DNA of 64,000 bases from Hwangdonia seohaensis (GTDB lineage Bacteria; Bacteroidota; Bacteroidia; Flavobacteriales; Flavobacteriaceae). The stretch covers positions 558,001 through 622,000 of the forward strand of contig NZ_JAVSCK010000003.1 in the NCBI RefSeq assembly GCF_031932625.1, in the 5' to 3' direction. Both the position numbers and the translations under genes were made by a program. The notes beneath the pieces were generated by a model. That model saw only the letters and a list, made by a program, of their open reading frames with translations. It was not told where the DNA came from and made no database searches. This document shows, in pieces, positions 42,790-51,955 of the stretch. The first letter of the stretch is position 1, and each line of letters starts with the position of its first letter.

Positions 42790-43683
42790 TTGAATACGTC
42801 AAAAAACGATAATTGGTTATATACCATCTCTCCAAAACAAAGTTTGATTCATTTGAATTTTAAGGAGATTTGGCAATACAGGGATTTGCTGTTTTTGTTT
42901 GTAAAAAGAGATGTGATTACGCTTTACAAACAAACCATTTTAGGGCCTTTGTGGTATTTTATCCAACCATTATTTACCTCTATTATTTTCACTTTGGTTT
43001 TTAATAATATTGCTGATATTGAAGTAGGCAAGGGTATTCCTGCATTTCTTTTTAATTTAGCAGGAATCACTTCTTGGAATTATTTTAGCGAATGTATTAA
43101 GGGCACAAGCGATACTTTTAAGAAAAACCAAAACATATTCGGAAAAGTATATTTCCCAAGGGTAATTATGCCCATGTCTACGGTAGTTTCAAATCTAATA
43201 AAGTTAGGTATTCAGCTTTTAGTATTCGTTTGCTTTTATATGTATTTTGTTTTTTTTACTGACAAAGCAAGCCATAGTTTGCCACAGATAGAATTAATTT
43301 TACTGCCCATTTTAATAGTTTTAATGGGGTTTTTAGGTTTAGGATTAGGAATGATAATTTCATCGATGACCACTAAATACAGAGATTTAACTTTCTTGGT
43401 GGGGTTTGGTGTACAATTGTTAATGTATGCATCGGCAGTCATGTACCCCATGGAACTTATTAAACAAAAGGTTGAAGCGGGCGTAATCCCAAAATTTGCA
43501 GGTGCGTTTATTGAATATAACCCAATGACAACAATAATAGAAATGTTCAGATATATGACCTTGGGAACTGGTGCTTTTAAAATGAGCGATCTTATTTACA
43601 TAAGCGTAATATGTTTGGTTACTTTTTTGTTAGGGTTAATTGTTTTTAATAAAACCGAAAAAACTTTTATTGATACTATTTAG
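42790..43683 (+). CDS. polysaccharide ABC transporter permease, Wzm-like
   Basis: Inner-membrane half of an ABC-2 exporter, 297 residues with six hydrophobic helices. The N-terminal amphipathic segment and FKEIWQYRDLLFLFVKRDVITLYKQTILGPLWYFIQPL (in outline) are typical of Wzm/TagG-type permeases. It starts at a TTG at 42790, since no ATG occurs in the conserved N terminus. Its ATPase partner is two genes on at 44508, with a pyruvyltransferase between them. It exports the polymer or its lipid-linked precursor. Confidence 0.9.
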   Translation: MNTSKNDNWLYTISPKQSLIHLNFKEIWQYRDLLFLFVKRDVITLYKQTILGPLWYFIQPLFTSIIFTLVFNNIADIEVGKGIPAFLFNLAGITSWNYFSECIKGTSDTFKKNQNIFGKVYFPRVIMPMSTVVSNLIKLGIQLLVFVCFYMYFVFFTDKASHSLPQIELILLPILIVLMGFLGLGLGMIISSMTTKYRDLTFLVGFGVQLLMYASAVMYPMELIKQKVEAGVIPKFAGAFIEYNPMTTIIEMFRYMTLGTGAFKMSDLIYISVICLVTFLLGLIVFNKTEKTFIDTI

Positions 43684-43692
43684 TTAAAACAA

Positions 43693-44502
43693 ATGAAAAT
43701 AAGACTATTTTGGTGGCAAGAAAAACGAGAAGACAGAAGAGAGAATTATGGCGATTTAATGTCTAAATATCTTGTTGAGAAAATTTCAAAGGAGAAGATA
43801 ATAACTGTTAGTCATCCATCAAAACGTTTATATAAACACATATTTAAACATTATTTGGCTATCGGGAGCATTATATCGTCGGCTAATAAAAACTCGATCG
43901 TTTGGGGAAGTGGCATCATAAAAAAAGATGATAATATTCGCGATGCTAAATTTTTGGCAGTTAGAGGCCCAAAAACCAGAAAACGAGTTTTAGAAAAAGG
44001 CTTTAATTGCCTCGAATTTTATGGTGATCCTGCGTTATTAATGCCAGATTATTATAATCCTAAAATCGAAAAAAAATATAAACTTGGTATCATTCCACAT
44101 TATGTAGATTATAAGGAAGTTAATAATTATTTTACAAATAATACTTCGGTAAATGTGATAGATTTATTAACTTATAATGTAGAAAAAACCACTGATGAAA
44201 TTTTAGAGTGCGAACGCATCATCTCATCATCATTGCACGGTGTTATCGTTGCCCAAGCATATAAAATACCAGCGTTGTGGGTCAAGTTTTCCAATAAGTT
44301 ATCTGGCGATAATATTAAGTTTTATGATTATTACGAATCGGTTGGAGTGCCATTTCAAGATGAAGTTTTTATAAACCCAAAAGACTTAAATGAAGCTTTA
44401 ATTGAAAAACTATTAGATGAAAATAACCCTATTTTATTGGCAGATAATGCGCTATTGAAACAACGAAAAAAAGAATTAATGCAGTCTTGCCCTTTTAAAT
44501 AA
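43693..44502 (+). CDS. polysaccharide pyruvyl transferase family protein
   Basis: A 269-residue GT-B-like enzyme that would transfer pyruvate from phosphoenolpyruvate to a sugar as a ketal. Landmarks are the N-terminal NYGDLMSKYLV, the WGSGII strand-turn, ARxP-type LAVRGPKTR, FYGDPALL, and the C-terminal ISSSLHGVIVAQAYKIP with the conserved serine/histidine. It lies between the exporter permease and ATPase genes, so modification of the exported chain is likely. Acceptor is unknown. Confidence 0.88.
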   Translation: MKIRLFWWQEKREDRRENYGDLMSKYLVEKISKEKIITVSHPSKRLYKHIFKHYLAIGSIISSANKNSIVWGSGIIKKDDNIRDAKFLAVRGPKTRKRVLEKGFNCLEFYGDPALLMPDYYNPKIEKKYKLGIIPHYVDYKEVNNYFTNNTSVNVIDLLTYNVEKTTDEILECERIISSSLHGVIVAQAYKIPALWVKFSNKLSGDNIKFYDYYESVGVPFQDEVFINPKDLNEALIEKLLDENNPILLADNALLKQRKKELMQSCPFK

Positions 44503-44507
44503 AAGTT

Positions 44508-45782
44508 ATGAGTAATGATATTATTTTAGTAGCTAAAAATATTTCCAAACAATACCGTTTGGGACTTGTGGGCACGGGCACTATTAGCCATGATTTAAAC
44601 CGTTGGTGGAGCAGAATTAGAGGAAAAGAAGACCCGTATTTAAAAGTGGGCGATGTTAACGATAGAAGCACCAAAGGAAACTCAGAGTATGTTTGGGCTT
44701 TGCAAGACATTAATTTTGAAGTACAGCGCGGCGAAGTACTTGGCATTATAGGAAAAAATGGAGCAGGAAAATCTACACTTTTAAAAATACTATCTAAAGT
44801 TACAGGGCCAACAACAGGCGAAATTAAAACCAAAGGACGCATTGCTTCTTTGTTGGAAGTTGGCACAGGATTTCATCCAGAAATGACAGGACGGGAAAAC
44901 ATATACCTTAACGGTGCAATTTTAGGAATGACCAAAGCTGAAATAAAATCTAAAATTGAAGATATTATCGATTTTTCAGGCTGCCAACGCTATATCGATA
45001 CGCCAGTAAAACGCTATTCTTCAGGTATGACTGTGCGCTTAGCCTTTGCAGTTGCCGCTTTTTTAGAACCCGAAATTCTGGTAATTGACGAAGTGTTAGC
45101 TGTTGGCGATGCCGAATTTCAGAAAAAAGCCATCGGTAAAATGCGGGATATTAGCAAAGGCGAAGGACGAACCGTTTTGTTTGTCAGTCACAATATGGCA
45201 GCGGTTAAACGCTTGTGCACTCGTGGCGTTTTGTTGGAAAATGGTAAAATAGCCTATACGGGAAAAATCAATGACGTTATCGATGCGTACTTATCTTCAA
45301 GCAATAAAAACTTTTGTAACTATTTAAGAAGCAGTAATAAAAGCGGTACTTATATTAAATCCGTTAGTGTAAAAACAAGTACCAAAGGTAGACTGCACGA
45401 GTTTAATAAAGATTTAAAAATTGAAATAGAATTGCATTGTAATGCGACCATTAAAGAACCAGCAGTTTCATATCAAATATTGAACAACGAAAACGTTCCG
45501 ATAATCCACGAACTCATTTTAAGAAACGACATTGCGTTCTGTAACAAAAAAGGAAAGTTCATATTAACATCAACTATAGAAAAAATCAAACTGTACCAAG
45601 GGCGTTATAGGCTGAATGTGTATTTTGCCGATAATTTCACAAAATCTAAATACGATACATTATTTGAAATTTGCCCGTTTGAAGTGATTAACGAAAACAA
45701 AAGGCCCTATTATTGGGCAGATGGTTCAGCGATTTATAAAGAAGACAAAACAAAATGGGAGGTAGTTTTAAAAGATGAATAA
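44508..45782 (+). CDS. polysaccharide ABC transporter ATPase with carbohydrate-binding-type C-terminal domain, Wzt-like
   Basis: ATPase of the exporter, 424 residues. The nucleotide-binding domain (about 1-250) has Walker A GIIGKNGAGKST (about 79-90), the signature YSSGMTVRLAF (about 167) and Walker B LVIDEVLAVGD. The C-terminal domain (about 265-424) is strand-rich, like the Wzt domain that binds the modified non-reducing end of O-antigen before export. The neighbouring pyruvyl- and methyltransferases would supply such an end. Its end overlaps the next gene by eight bases. Confidence 0.92.
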   Translation: MSNDIILVAKNISKQYRLGLVGTGTISHDLNRWWSRIRGKEDPYLKVGDVNDRSTKGNSEYVWALQDINFEVQRGEVLGIIGKNGAGKSTLLKILSKVTGPTTGEIKTKGRIASLLEVGTGFHPEMTGRENIYLNGAILGMTKAEIKSKIEDIIDFSGCQRYIDTPVKRYSSGMTVRLAFAVAAFLEPEILVIDEVLAVGDAEFQKKAIGKMRDISKGEGRTVLFVSHNMAAVKRLCTRGVLLENGKIAYTGKINDVIDAYLSSSNKNFCNYLRSSNKSGTYIKSVSVKTSTKGRLHEFNKDLKIEIELHCNATIKEPAVSYQILNNENVPIIHELILRNDIAFCNKKGKFILTSTIEKIKLYQGRYRLNVYFADNFTKSKYDTLFEICPFEVINENKRPYYWADGSAIYKEDKTKWEVVLKDE

Positions 45783-46674
45783 TATAAAAAGCCCATTGTT
45801 TTTAAACGGAAAAAATGCAGAATTAATTGAAACCTTTGATTCTGAAACCATTATATCCAAATACAAAGCTTTGAATATTGAAGTAGCGCGCTTTTTTAAA
45901 ACACCAAACATCAGCCTTTATAAATGCCAAAAAACAGGATATCGGTTTTATTATCCTTTTGAAATTGTTGGCGATGCAAGGTTTTACGAAGATTTATCAA
46001 AAAACAAATCAAATTATTATTCAGAACGATGGGAGCATAAAAGAGCATTGAATTATATTGAAAAACATGATCTGGTCTTGGAAATCGGGTCTGGTTTTGG
46101 AGCCTTCTTAAATATGCTAAAAGCCTCTAATATACAATCAGTTGGATTGGAATTAAATCCGTATGCCGCAGAAGTCTGTGCTAAAAACGGGTTAACAGTT
46201 AAAAATGAGCTTATCGAGAACGAAGCAAAAACAAACAAAGGCGTTTACAATGTGGTTTGTTCTTTTCAGGTTTTAGAGCATATTACCAACGTGCATAGTT
46301 TTATAAAAGCTTCCATTGATGCACTTAAAATAAACGGTAAATTAATTATTGGCGTACCAAATAACAACCCTTATTTGTTTGTAAACGATAAGTACCACAC
46401 ATTAAATTTACCGCCTCACCACGCCGGATTGTGGGATAAAAAAGCTCTAAAAGCTTTAGAAACCGTTTTTTCAATACAATTGGAGCGTATGGAATTTGAG
46501 CCTCTAAATGTGAATTACTCGTATTTTATTCATTTTCAAATAACCAATAACAAAAGTAAAACTTTAAGGTTTTTGTTAAGGGCGTTCAATAAAATGTCAC
46601 CTGGTTTACTCAAATTCATTCTTTGTAAATTTATAAAGGGAAGAAATGTTTTAGCAGTATTTAAAAAAATATAA
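45775..46674 (+). CDS. class I SAM-dependent methyltransferase
   Basis: A 299-residue methyltransferase. An N-terminal region of about 75 residues, with CQKTGYRFYYPF, precedes the Rossmann domain: motif I LVLEIGSGFGAFLNML (about 102-117), acidic LELNPYAAE, and CSFQVLEHITNVHSFI. It overlaps the Wzt gene by eight bases. The substrate is presumably a sugar or polymer end. Cysteines at the N terminus suggest a possible metal site, but only one is evident. Confidence 0.85.
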   Translation: MNNIKSPLFLNGKNAELIETFDSETIISKYKALNIEVARFFKTPNISLYKCQKTGYRFYYPFEIVGDARFYEDLSKNKSNYYSERWEHKRALNYIEKHDLVLEIGSGFGAFLNMLKASNIQSVGLELNPYAAEVCAKNGLTVKNELIENEAKTNKGVYNVVCSFQVLEHITNVHSFIKASIDALKINGKLIIGVPNNNPYLFVNDKYHTLNLPPHHAGLWDKKALKALETVFSIQLERMEFEPLNVNYSYFIHFQITNNKSKTLRFLLRAFNKMSPGLLKFILCKFIKGRNVLAVFKKI

Positions 46675-46675
46675 A

Positions 46676-47377
46676 ATGGATAATTTTATTAATGTGCCGT
46701 TTACAAATTCTAATTTAGATGATTATATCATTCGAACTGCTATCTTTAATGCGATAAAAGAAAACATTGATTTATTTGAAGGTGATTTATTGGATGTTGG
46801 ATGTGGTAAAATGCCGTATAAAGATTATATTTTGCAGCATTCAAAAGCTGAAAATTATACGGGATTAGATATCGAAACTGCATTGCCCTATGATAGCAAA
46901 GTTAAGCCAGATTATACTTGGGATGCCATTAAAATGCCTTTCGAAGATAATTCGTTTCATTGTGCTTTCGGAACAGAGGTTTTAGAGCATTGCCCAAAGC
47001 CCGAAGTCATTTTAAAAGAAACCTATCGTGTTTTAAAACCCGGTGGCACTTTCTTTTTTACAGTACCTTTTTTATGGCCTTTGCACGAAGTACCAAATGA
47101 TGCCTATCGATACACCCCTTTTTCCTTAGAACGTCATTTAAAGAATAGCGGATTTAAAGACATTCAAATTCAAGCTACTGGCGGTTGGCATGCCGCTATG
47201 GCGCAAATGTTGGGGTTGTGGGTTAAAAGAAGCGGGATTTCACGTAAAAAAAGAAAATGGATTTCCTTTGTTTTAAAGCCCATAATAAAGGGTTTAATTA
47301 ACAAAGATCAACCTGAAAAAGTGGTGTTTAAAGAAGAACAAATGATAACCGGTTTATATGGATTTGCAAAAAAGTAG
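46676..47377 (+). CDS. class I SAM-dependent methyltransferase
   Basis: A 233-residue methyltransferase with motif I LLDVGCGKMPYKDYI (about 39-53), TGLDIETALPY, and the post-motifs FGTEVLEHCPKPEVIL and VLKPGGTFFFTVPFLWPLHE. It is the Methyltransf_11 type. It starts one base after the preceding gene's stop and overlaps the following glycosyltransferase by 20 bases, so the genes are translationally linked. Together with the two other methyltransferases here it points to a methylated glycan. Confidence 0.88.
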   Translation: MDNFINVPFTNSNLDDYIIRTAIFNAIKENIDLFEGDLLDVGCGKMPYKDYILQHSKAENYTGLDIETALPYDSKVKPDYTWDAIKMPFEDNSFHCAFGTEVLEHCPKPEVILKETYRVLKPGGTFFFTVPFLWPLHEVPNDAYRYTPFSLERHLKNSGFKDIQIQATGGWHAAMAQMLGLWVKRSGISRKKRKWISFVLKPIIKGLINKDQPEKVVFKEEQMITGLYGFAKK

Positions 47378-48464
47378 AATAGCAATTGTATCGCCCTCAA
47401 AGCATTCGTATTCCGAGACTTTTATACATGCACAAAAAAACGGATTAAAAGGCGATGTGTTTTATTATTACGATGGTGCATTGCCCAAATGTTTAGAAGG
47501 TTATGGTTTGTTGCTTTCTACCAGCGTTTCGGTTGTTAATAAATTAAAACGGCTATTAAAACTATCTCAATTTTCTGCTAACGAAACAGCTTTTATTCAA
47601 TCATTAAAAAAGAATAAAATACAAGTTGTTTTAGCACAATACGGACCAACGGCACATAGAATACTCAACATTTGCAAATTTTTAAAGCTGCCGTTAGTCG
47701 TTCATTTTCATGGCTACGATGCTAGCGTTAACAGTACTATGGAACAGCATAATAATTATAAGGAAGTATTTGAGTACGCATCCAAAGTCATTGCAGTTTC
47801 TAAGCACATGGAAAAGAAGTTGATTACTTTAGGTTGCGACGCAGAAAAAGTCGTTTTTAATCCTTGTGCCCCACATAACGATTTTTTTAAAGTAGATGCA
47901 AAATTTACAAAAAAACAATTTGTTTCTGTTGCAAGATTCACCAATAAAAAAGCACCGTATTATACCATTCTAGCCTTTAAAAAAGTTGTGGAAGCACATC
48001 CGGATGCGCAACTAATTATGGCAGGAAACGGAGCATTGCTCAATACCTGTAATAACTTGGTATCGTTTTATGGCTTAGAAAATAATGTGCAATTTATTGG
48101 GGTAATTGATAGAGAAGTATTTATAAATTTATTAGAAAAATCTTTAGCTTTTATACAGCACTCAATAACTGCAGAAGATGGCGATAGCGAAGGCACACCA
48201 GTTGCGATTTTAGAAGCGAGTGCAGCAGGATTGCCTGTGGTTTCAACAGTTCATGCAGGAATTCCAGATGTTATCGAACATGGAAAAACAGGTTTGCTAT
48301 CTAATGAGCATGATGTAAAAGCGATGAGTGAAAACATGCTAAAATTAATTGATAATATAACTTTAGCTAAACAATTGGGAACATCTGGAAAAACTAAAAT
48401 CAAAACAGAATTTAATTTAGAAAAGCATTTAAAAACATTACAAAAAACTATTGAATTGGCTTAA
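47358..48464 (+). CDS. family 4 (GT-B) glycosyltransferase
   Basis: A 368-residue retaining glycosyltransferase. The N-terminal acceptor domain contains VVHFHGYDAS; the donor domain has FVSVARFTNKKAP and the nucleotide-sugar-binding E-x7-E motif in EGTPVAILEASAAGLPVVST (about 288-307). No membrane helix is present, though it is expected to sit at the inner face of the membrane. Its start overlaps the preceding methyltransferase by 20 bases. Donor and linkage cannot be read. Confidence 0.9.
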   Translation: MDLQKSRIAIVSPSKHSYSETFIHAQKNGLKGDVFYYYDGALPKCLEGYGLLLSTSVSVVNKLKRLLKLSQFSANETAFIQSLKKNKIQVVLAQYGPTAHRILNICKFLKLPLVVHFHGYDASVNSTMEQHNNYKEVFEYASKVIAVSKHMEKKLITLGCDAEKVVFNPCAPHNDFFKVDAKFTKKQFVSVARFTNKKAPYYTILAFKKVVEAHPDAQLIMAGNGALLNTCNNLVSFYGLENNVQFIGVIDREVFINLLEKSLAFIQHSITAEDGDSEGTPVAILEASAAGLPVVSTVHAGIPDVIEHGKTGLLSNEHDVKAMSENMLKLIDNITLAKQLGTSGKTKIKTEFNLEKHLKTLQKTIELA

Positions 48465-48525
48465 TTCCAATTTAGCTATTAATCATTTGTTATATTAGCA
48501 AAATACCCTAAACTTGTCTGAATTA

Positions 48526-49512
48526 ATGGATTCATTGGTATCTATAATCATTCCCGCTTACAACCGCTCGCCATTAATTAGCGAAACTTTAAACAGCGTT
48601 TTAAACCAAACCTACACCAATTGGGAATGCATTATTATTGATGATGGATCGACCGATAATACCATAGAAATCGTTAAAGAATACACAGTCAAAGATTCTA
48701 GATTTGCAATTAAAAACCGACCTTCAGGAAAACCAAAAGGTGCCAATGCATGCAGAAATTACGGTTTAAAATTAAGTAAAGGCGAGTATATTTTGTTTCT
48801 TGATTCTGATGATATTTTAAAAAACACCTGTTTAGAAAACCGATTGAATGCCTTTAAAACATCGAAAAATATAGATTTTGTCATTGCAAATTCATCGTAT
48901 ATAAAAGATAATGTTTATTATAACAAACCTATTTGCGAATTTCCTAGTGATTATAGCTCAGAAAACTATCTTAAACTGTTTTTAAGTTATAAATTACCAT
49001 GGACTATAATGAGTGTCCTCTGGAAAAGAGAGCTGATAAATAATTTTCAATTTGATGAAAACCTAATGCGTTTTCAGGACTTAGATTATCATATTTCTAT
49101 TCTATCAAATAAAAAATATAATTTAACTAGGTTAAATTATGTCGATACATATTATCGCGTTGAGGATGAGAAAGTATTAAGTGAGAATTATATTGCTACT
49201 GTAATCAATAGTCTCAATTATTTTTTGAAAAAGCATATAAATCAAGATTATATTCAGAAAAAATATCCGAATAGTTTTAAAAATTTCATCTTGTTTTTTT
49301 TAGTAAATTACCTGTATCCAAATTATAAAAACCATAAATCAGAAATTCATAAAATTGAAGATATTATAAAGGATTCCAAATTGTTTTCTTCAAAAGAATC
49401 ATACTTATTGAAAATCAAAAAGGCATTAATTACTAAAGATTTGGTAAACAAAAAAGGCTTTGGGATAAACAGATTTAATAAGCTCATAATGAAAGGTTTA
49501 GAGTATGAGTAA
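48526..49512 (+). CDS. family 2 (GT-A) glycosyltransferase
   Basis: A 328-residue inverting glycosyltransferase; the ATG at 48526 opens VSIIIPAYNRSPLISETLNSVLNQ. IIDDGSTDNT binds the nucleotide and FLDSDD is the DxD-like metal site. The C-terminal third is lysine- and tyrosine-rich and less conserved. A TTG 12 bases upstream would add four residues. The 61-base gap before it is the longest in this part of the operon, so an internal promoter is possible but none is clear. Confidence 0.88.
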   Translation: MDSLVSIIIPAYNRSPLISETLNSVLNQTYTNWECIIIDDGSTDNTIEIVKEYTVKDSRFAIKNRPSGKPKGANACRNYGLKLSKGEYILFLDSDDILKNTCLENRLNAFKTSKNIDFVIANSSYIKDNVYYNKPICEFPSDYSSENYLKLFLSYKLPWTIMSVLWKRELINNFQFDENLMRFQDLDYHISILSNKKYNLTRLNYVDTYYRVEDEKVLSENYIATVINSLNYFLKKHINQDYIQKKYPNSFKNFILFFLVNYLYPNYKNHKSEIHKIEDIIKDSKLFSSKESYLLKIKKALITKDLVNKKGFGINRFNKLIMKGLEYE

Positions 49513-50320
49513 AATATCTATCATTGTGCCTTGTTATAACCAAGCTTCCTTTTTGTATGAAGCATTAAATTCGGTTTACAATCAAACGTTTAAAGATTGG
49601 AAATGTATTATTGTAAATGACGGCAGTACAGACAATACCGAAGAAATAGCATCCATTTGGGTGCAAAAAGACGAACGCTTTAAGTATGTTTCAAAACCAA
49701 ACGGAGGCTTATCCCGCGCAAGAAATAAAGGAATAGAAATCAGTAACTCAAAATATATTTTTCCATTTGATGCGGATGATAAATTGCATCCAGATTATTT
49801 AGAAAAAGCCATTCCTATTTTGGAAAATGATGATGCTATTGAAGTATTGACCTCAAAAGTGCAATTTTTTGGAGTAAAAGAAAATGTATATCAATTACCA
49901 ACTTATACTTTTGAAACCCTATTGCTTAAAAATTGTTTTATAGCCTGTTCTGTTTTTAAAAAAGAATCTTATTTAAAAGTTGGCGGTTACGATGAAAACC
50001 TAAAATCTTTTGAAGATTGGGACTTCTGGATTTCTGTTTTAAAACATGGCGGTAAAGCCTATGTTATTGATGAGGTTTTATATTATTACAGAAAACACGA
50101 AGCCAATTCGCTCTCCAACAGGTTTTATACCGACGGCGATTTTTACTACGGATTATACGATTATGTTTATAAGAAACACATCGATTCGTATTTAAAAGCA
50201 TTTCCAAACTTTATATTTGTTTACAAAGATTATTTAAGGCTAAAAGCTTTTAACGAAAAGGTAAAAAAGAATATGCTTTTTAAAATATATGCCCAATTTA
50301 AAAAGATGTTTAAAAAGTAA
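49505..50320 (+). CDS. family 2 (GT-A) glycosyltransferase
   Basis: A 271-residue enzyme starting ISIIVPCYNQASFLYEALNSV, with IVNDGSTDNTEEIA and the DxD-type FPFDADDKLHPDYLEKA. GGYDENLKSFEDWDFWI is the acceptor-side loop typical of GT2. It overlaps the preceding gene by eight bases, and the next gene's ATG directly follows its stop codon. It is paralogous to the preceding enzyme. Confidence 0.9.
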   Translation: MSKISIIVPCYNQASFLYEALNSVYNQTFKDWKCIIVNDGSTDNTEEIASIWVQKDERFKYVSKPNGGLSRARNKGIEISNSKYIFPFDADDKLHPDYLEKAIPILENDDAIEVLTSKVQFFGVKENVYQLPTYTFETLLLKNCFIACSVFKKESYLKVGGYDENLKSFEDWDFWISVLKHGGKAYVIDEVLYYYRKHEANSLSNRFYTDGDFYYGLYDYVYKKHIDSYLKAFPNFIFVYKDYLRLKAFNEKVKKNMLFKIYAQFKKMFKK

Positions 50321-51346
50321 ATGCGCGAAGGCCAAAACATATCGAGAGACCAATTAATTGATAAAACACCTTATAACCATAGGGTGATCATGCCTTTATA
50401 TATTCCAAATAATACAGGTTATTATAAAGATGCGTTTTCAATTTTCGAGATGTGTTTAAAATCCGTAAACAAAACGGCAAGTTCCAATATTGCTGTTTCT
50501 GTTGTGAGTAACGGTTGTAGTGATGACGTAAATAATGCATTGTTAAAGTTTTATCAAGAAGGCTTAATAAACGAGCTCATTATCGAAAAAGAACAAATAG
50601 GAAAATTAAATTGTATTTTAAAAGCCTTGAGAACTTCAGATGAACGCTTTTTAACCATAACAGATGCCGATGTTTTGTTTATGAATGATTGGGAAAATGA
50701 AATTATGAATGTGTTCGAGGCATTCCCCAAAGCATCAGCGGTAAGCCCAATTCCTGTTTTTAGAACCCAAAATCATTATACATCAAATATTATTTTTGAT
50801 TACTTTTTTTCAAAGAAGATAACGTTTTCAGAAGTTAAAAATCCAGAAGCTTTAACTAAATTCGGAAAGAGCATTGGTTGGGAATGGTTAGACGAAAAAT
50901 GGAAAGACGTTATTATGACTCTTGATGCTCCAAAGGGCGATTTAAAAGCCGTTGTGGGTTGTAATCATTGTACGGTAACTTACAAAAGAGAAATTTTTGA
51001 GAGTATACCCCATTGCAATTCAAAATACAAATTAGGAGGCGATAGCGAAGGTTTGTATTTAGATAAACCATCCATGTTTTATGATGGTTACAGGCTGGCA
51101 ACTTATAATAATTATGCCTACCATTTAGGAAATAAAATAGAAGATTGGATGCTTGATGCTTTTAATAATTTGAAAGAATCAGGCAAAAAGGAATTCACGT
51201 TTAAAGCACCAATTTTAAAGAAATCCAAGCTGAGGCATATTATAAAAAATGTGGTTTTTAAAAAGATAATCGCTCGAAAGCCAATAAGAAAATGGTATTA
51301 TTTAAGGAAAGGTTTGGGCAAGAATAAAGTCAACGATTTTGTTTAG
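50321..51346 (+). CDS. GT-A glycosyltransferase, divergent
   Basis: A 341-residue protein with a GT-A-like core: HRVIMPLYIPNNTGYYKDAF at the N terminus, VVSNGCSDDVNNAL in place of the DDGSTD strand, and the DxD motif TITDADVLFMNDWE. NCIL and GCNHCTVTYKREIFESIP follow, and WEWLDEKWKDV lies in the acceptor region. The first strand and loop differ from usual GT2, so the subfamily is uncertain. It starts directly after the previous stop codon. Confidence 0.8.
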   Translation: MREGQNISRDQLIDKTPYNHRVIMPLYIPNNTGYYKDAFSIFEMCLKSVNKTASSNIAVSVVSNGCSDDVNNALLKFYQEGLINELIIEKEQIGKLNCILKALRTSDERFLTITDADVLFMNDWENEIMNVFEAFPKASAVSPIPVFRTQNHYTSNIIFDYFFSKKITFSEVKNPEALTKFGKSIGWEWLDEKWKDVIMTLDAPKGDLKAVVGCNHCTVTYKREIFESIPHCNSKYKLGGDSEGLYLDKPSMFYDGYRLATYNNYAYHLGNKIEDWMLDAFNNLKESGKKEFTFKAPILKKSKLRHIIKNVVFKKIIARKPIRKWYYLRKGLGKNKVNDFV

Positions 51347-51361
51347 AAAACGTTTAAATTA

Positions 51362-51955
51362 ATGAAGATTTACAAATACTTTAAAGCTAAGGTTGCCGAG
51401 TTTAAGCGCAGGTTTATAACCAACTTAAACACAAAGCAAAACAAATCGGATGTCGATAGATGGAAGCAGAAAAAATGGCTTTTTGACGATTGGAACGAGC
51501 GCACCAAAATCATGGCACAATGGATTAAACCTAACTCAACTGTGTTGGAGTTTGGTGCCGCAAAAATGGCCTTAAAACAATTTTTGCCCAAAGGTGTTGT
51601 TTACACACCATCTGATATTGTTGATAGAGGCGAAGGCACTCTGGTATGCGATTTAAACCGAGAAATGCCAGATTTTAAACCTCAAGATGTTATCTTTTTT
51701 AGCGGTGTTTTAGAGTATATTTACGATGTTCCAAAATTGATAGAAAACTTGTCCAGCAAAACAAATCGGTTTATTATTTCTTACGGCACTTTTGATGTGT
51801 TTAATAGTGAAAAACATCGTAAAATAAACGGGTGGGTTAACACCTTTACAAACGATGAAATTCTAAGCATTTTTAAAAAAAACAATTTTGAACTGATTGA
51901 AACTGAAACTTGGAGAAAGCAAACCATTTACGTTTTCGATAAGCTAAAAAGCTAA
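51362..51955 (+). CDS. SAM-dependent methyltransferase-like protein, short
   Basis: A 197-residue protein with a shortened Rossmann domain: motif I is TVLEFGAAKMALKQF rather than the usual GxGxG, so SAM binding is likely but not certain. Then come TPSDIVDRGEGTLVCDLN and VIFFSGVLEYIYDVPKLI. The last two bases overlap or abut the next gene's ATG. It is the third methyltransferase-type gene of the operon. Confidence 0.75.
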   Translation: MKIYKYFKAKVAEFKRRFITNLNTKQNKSDVDRWKQKKWLFDDWNERTKIMAQWIKPNSTVLEFGAAKMALKQFLPKGVVYTPSDIVDRGEGTLVCDLNREMPDFKPQDVIFFSGVLEYIYDVPKLIENLSSKTNRFIISYGTFDVFNSEKHRKINGWVNTFTNDEILSIFKKNNFELIETETWRKQTIYVFDKLKS

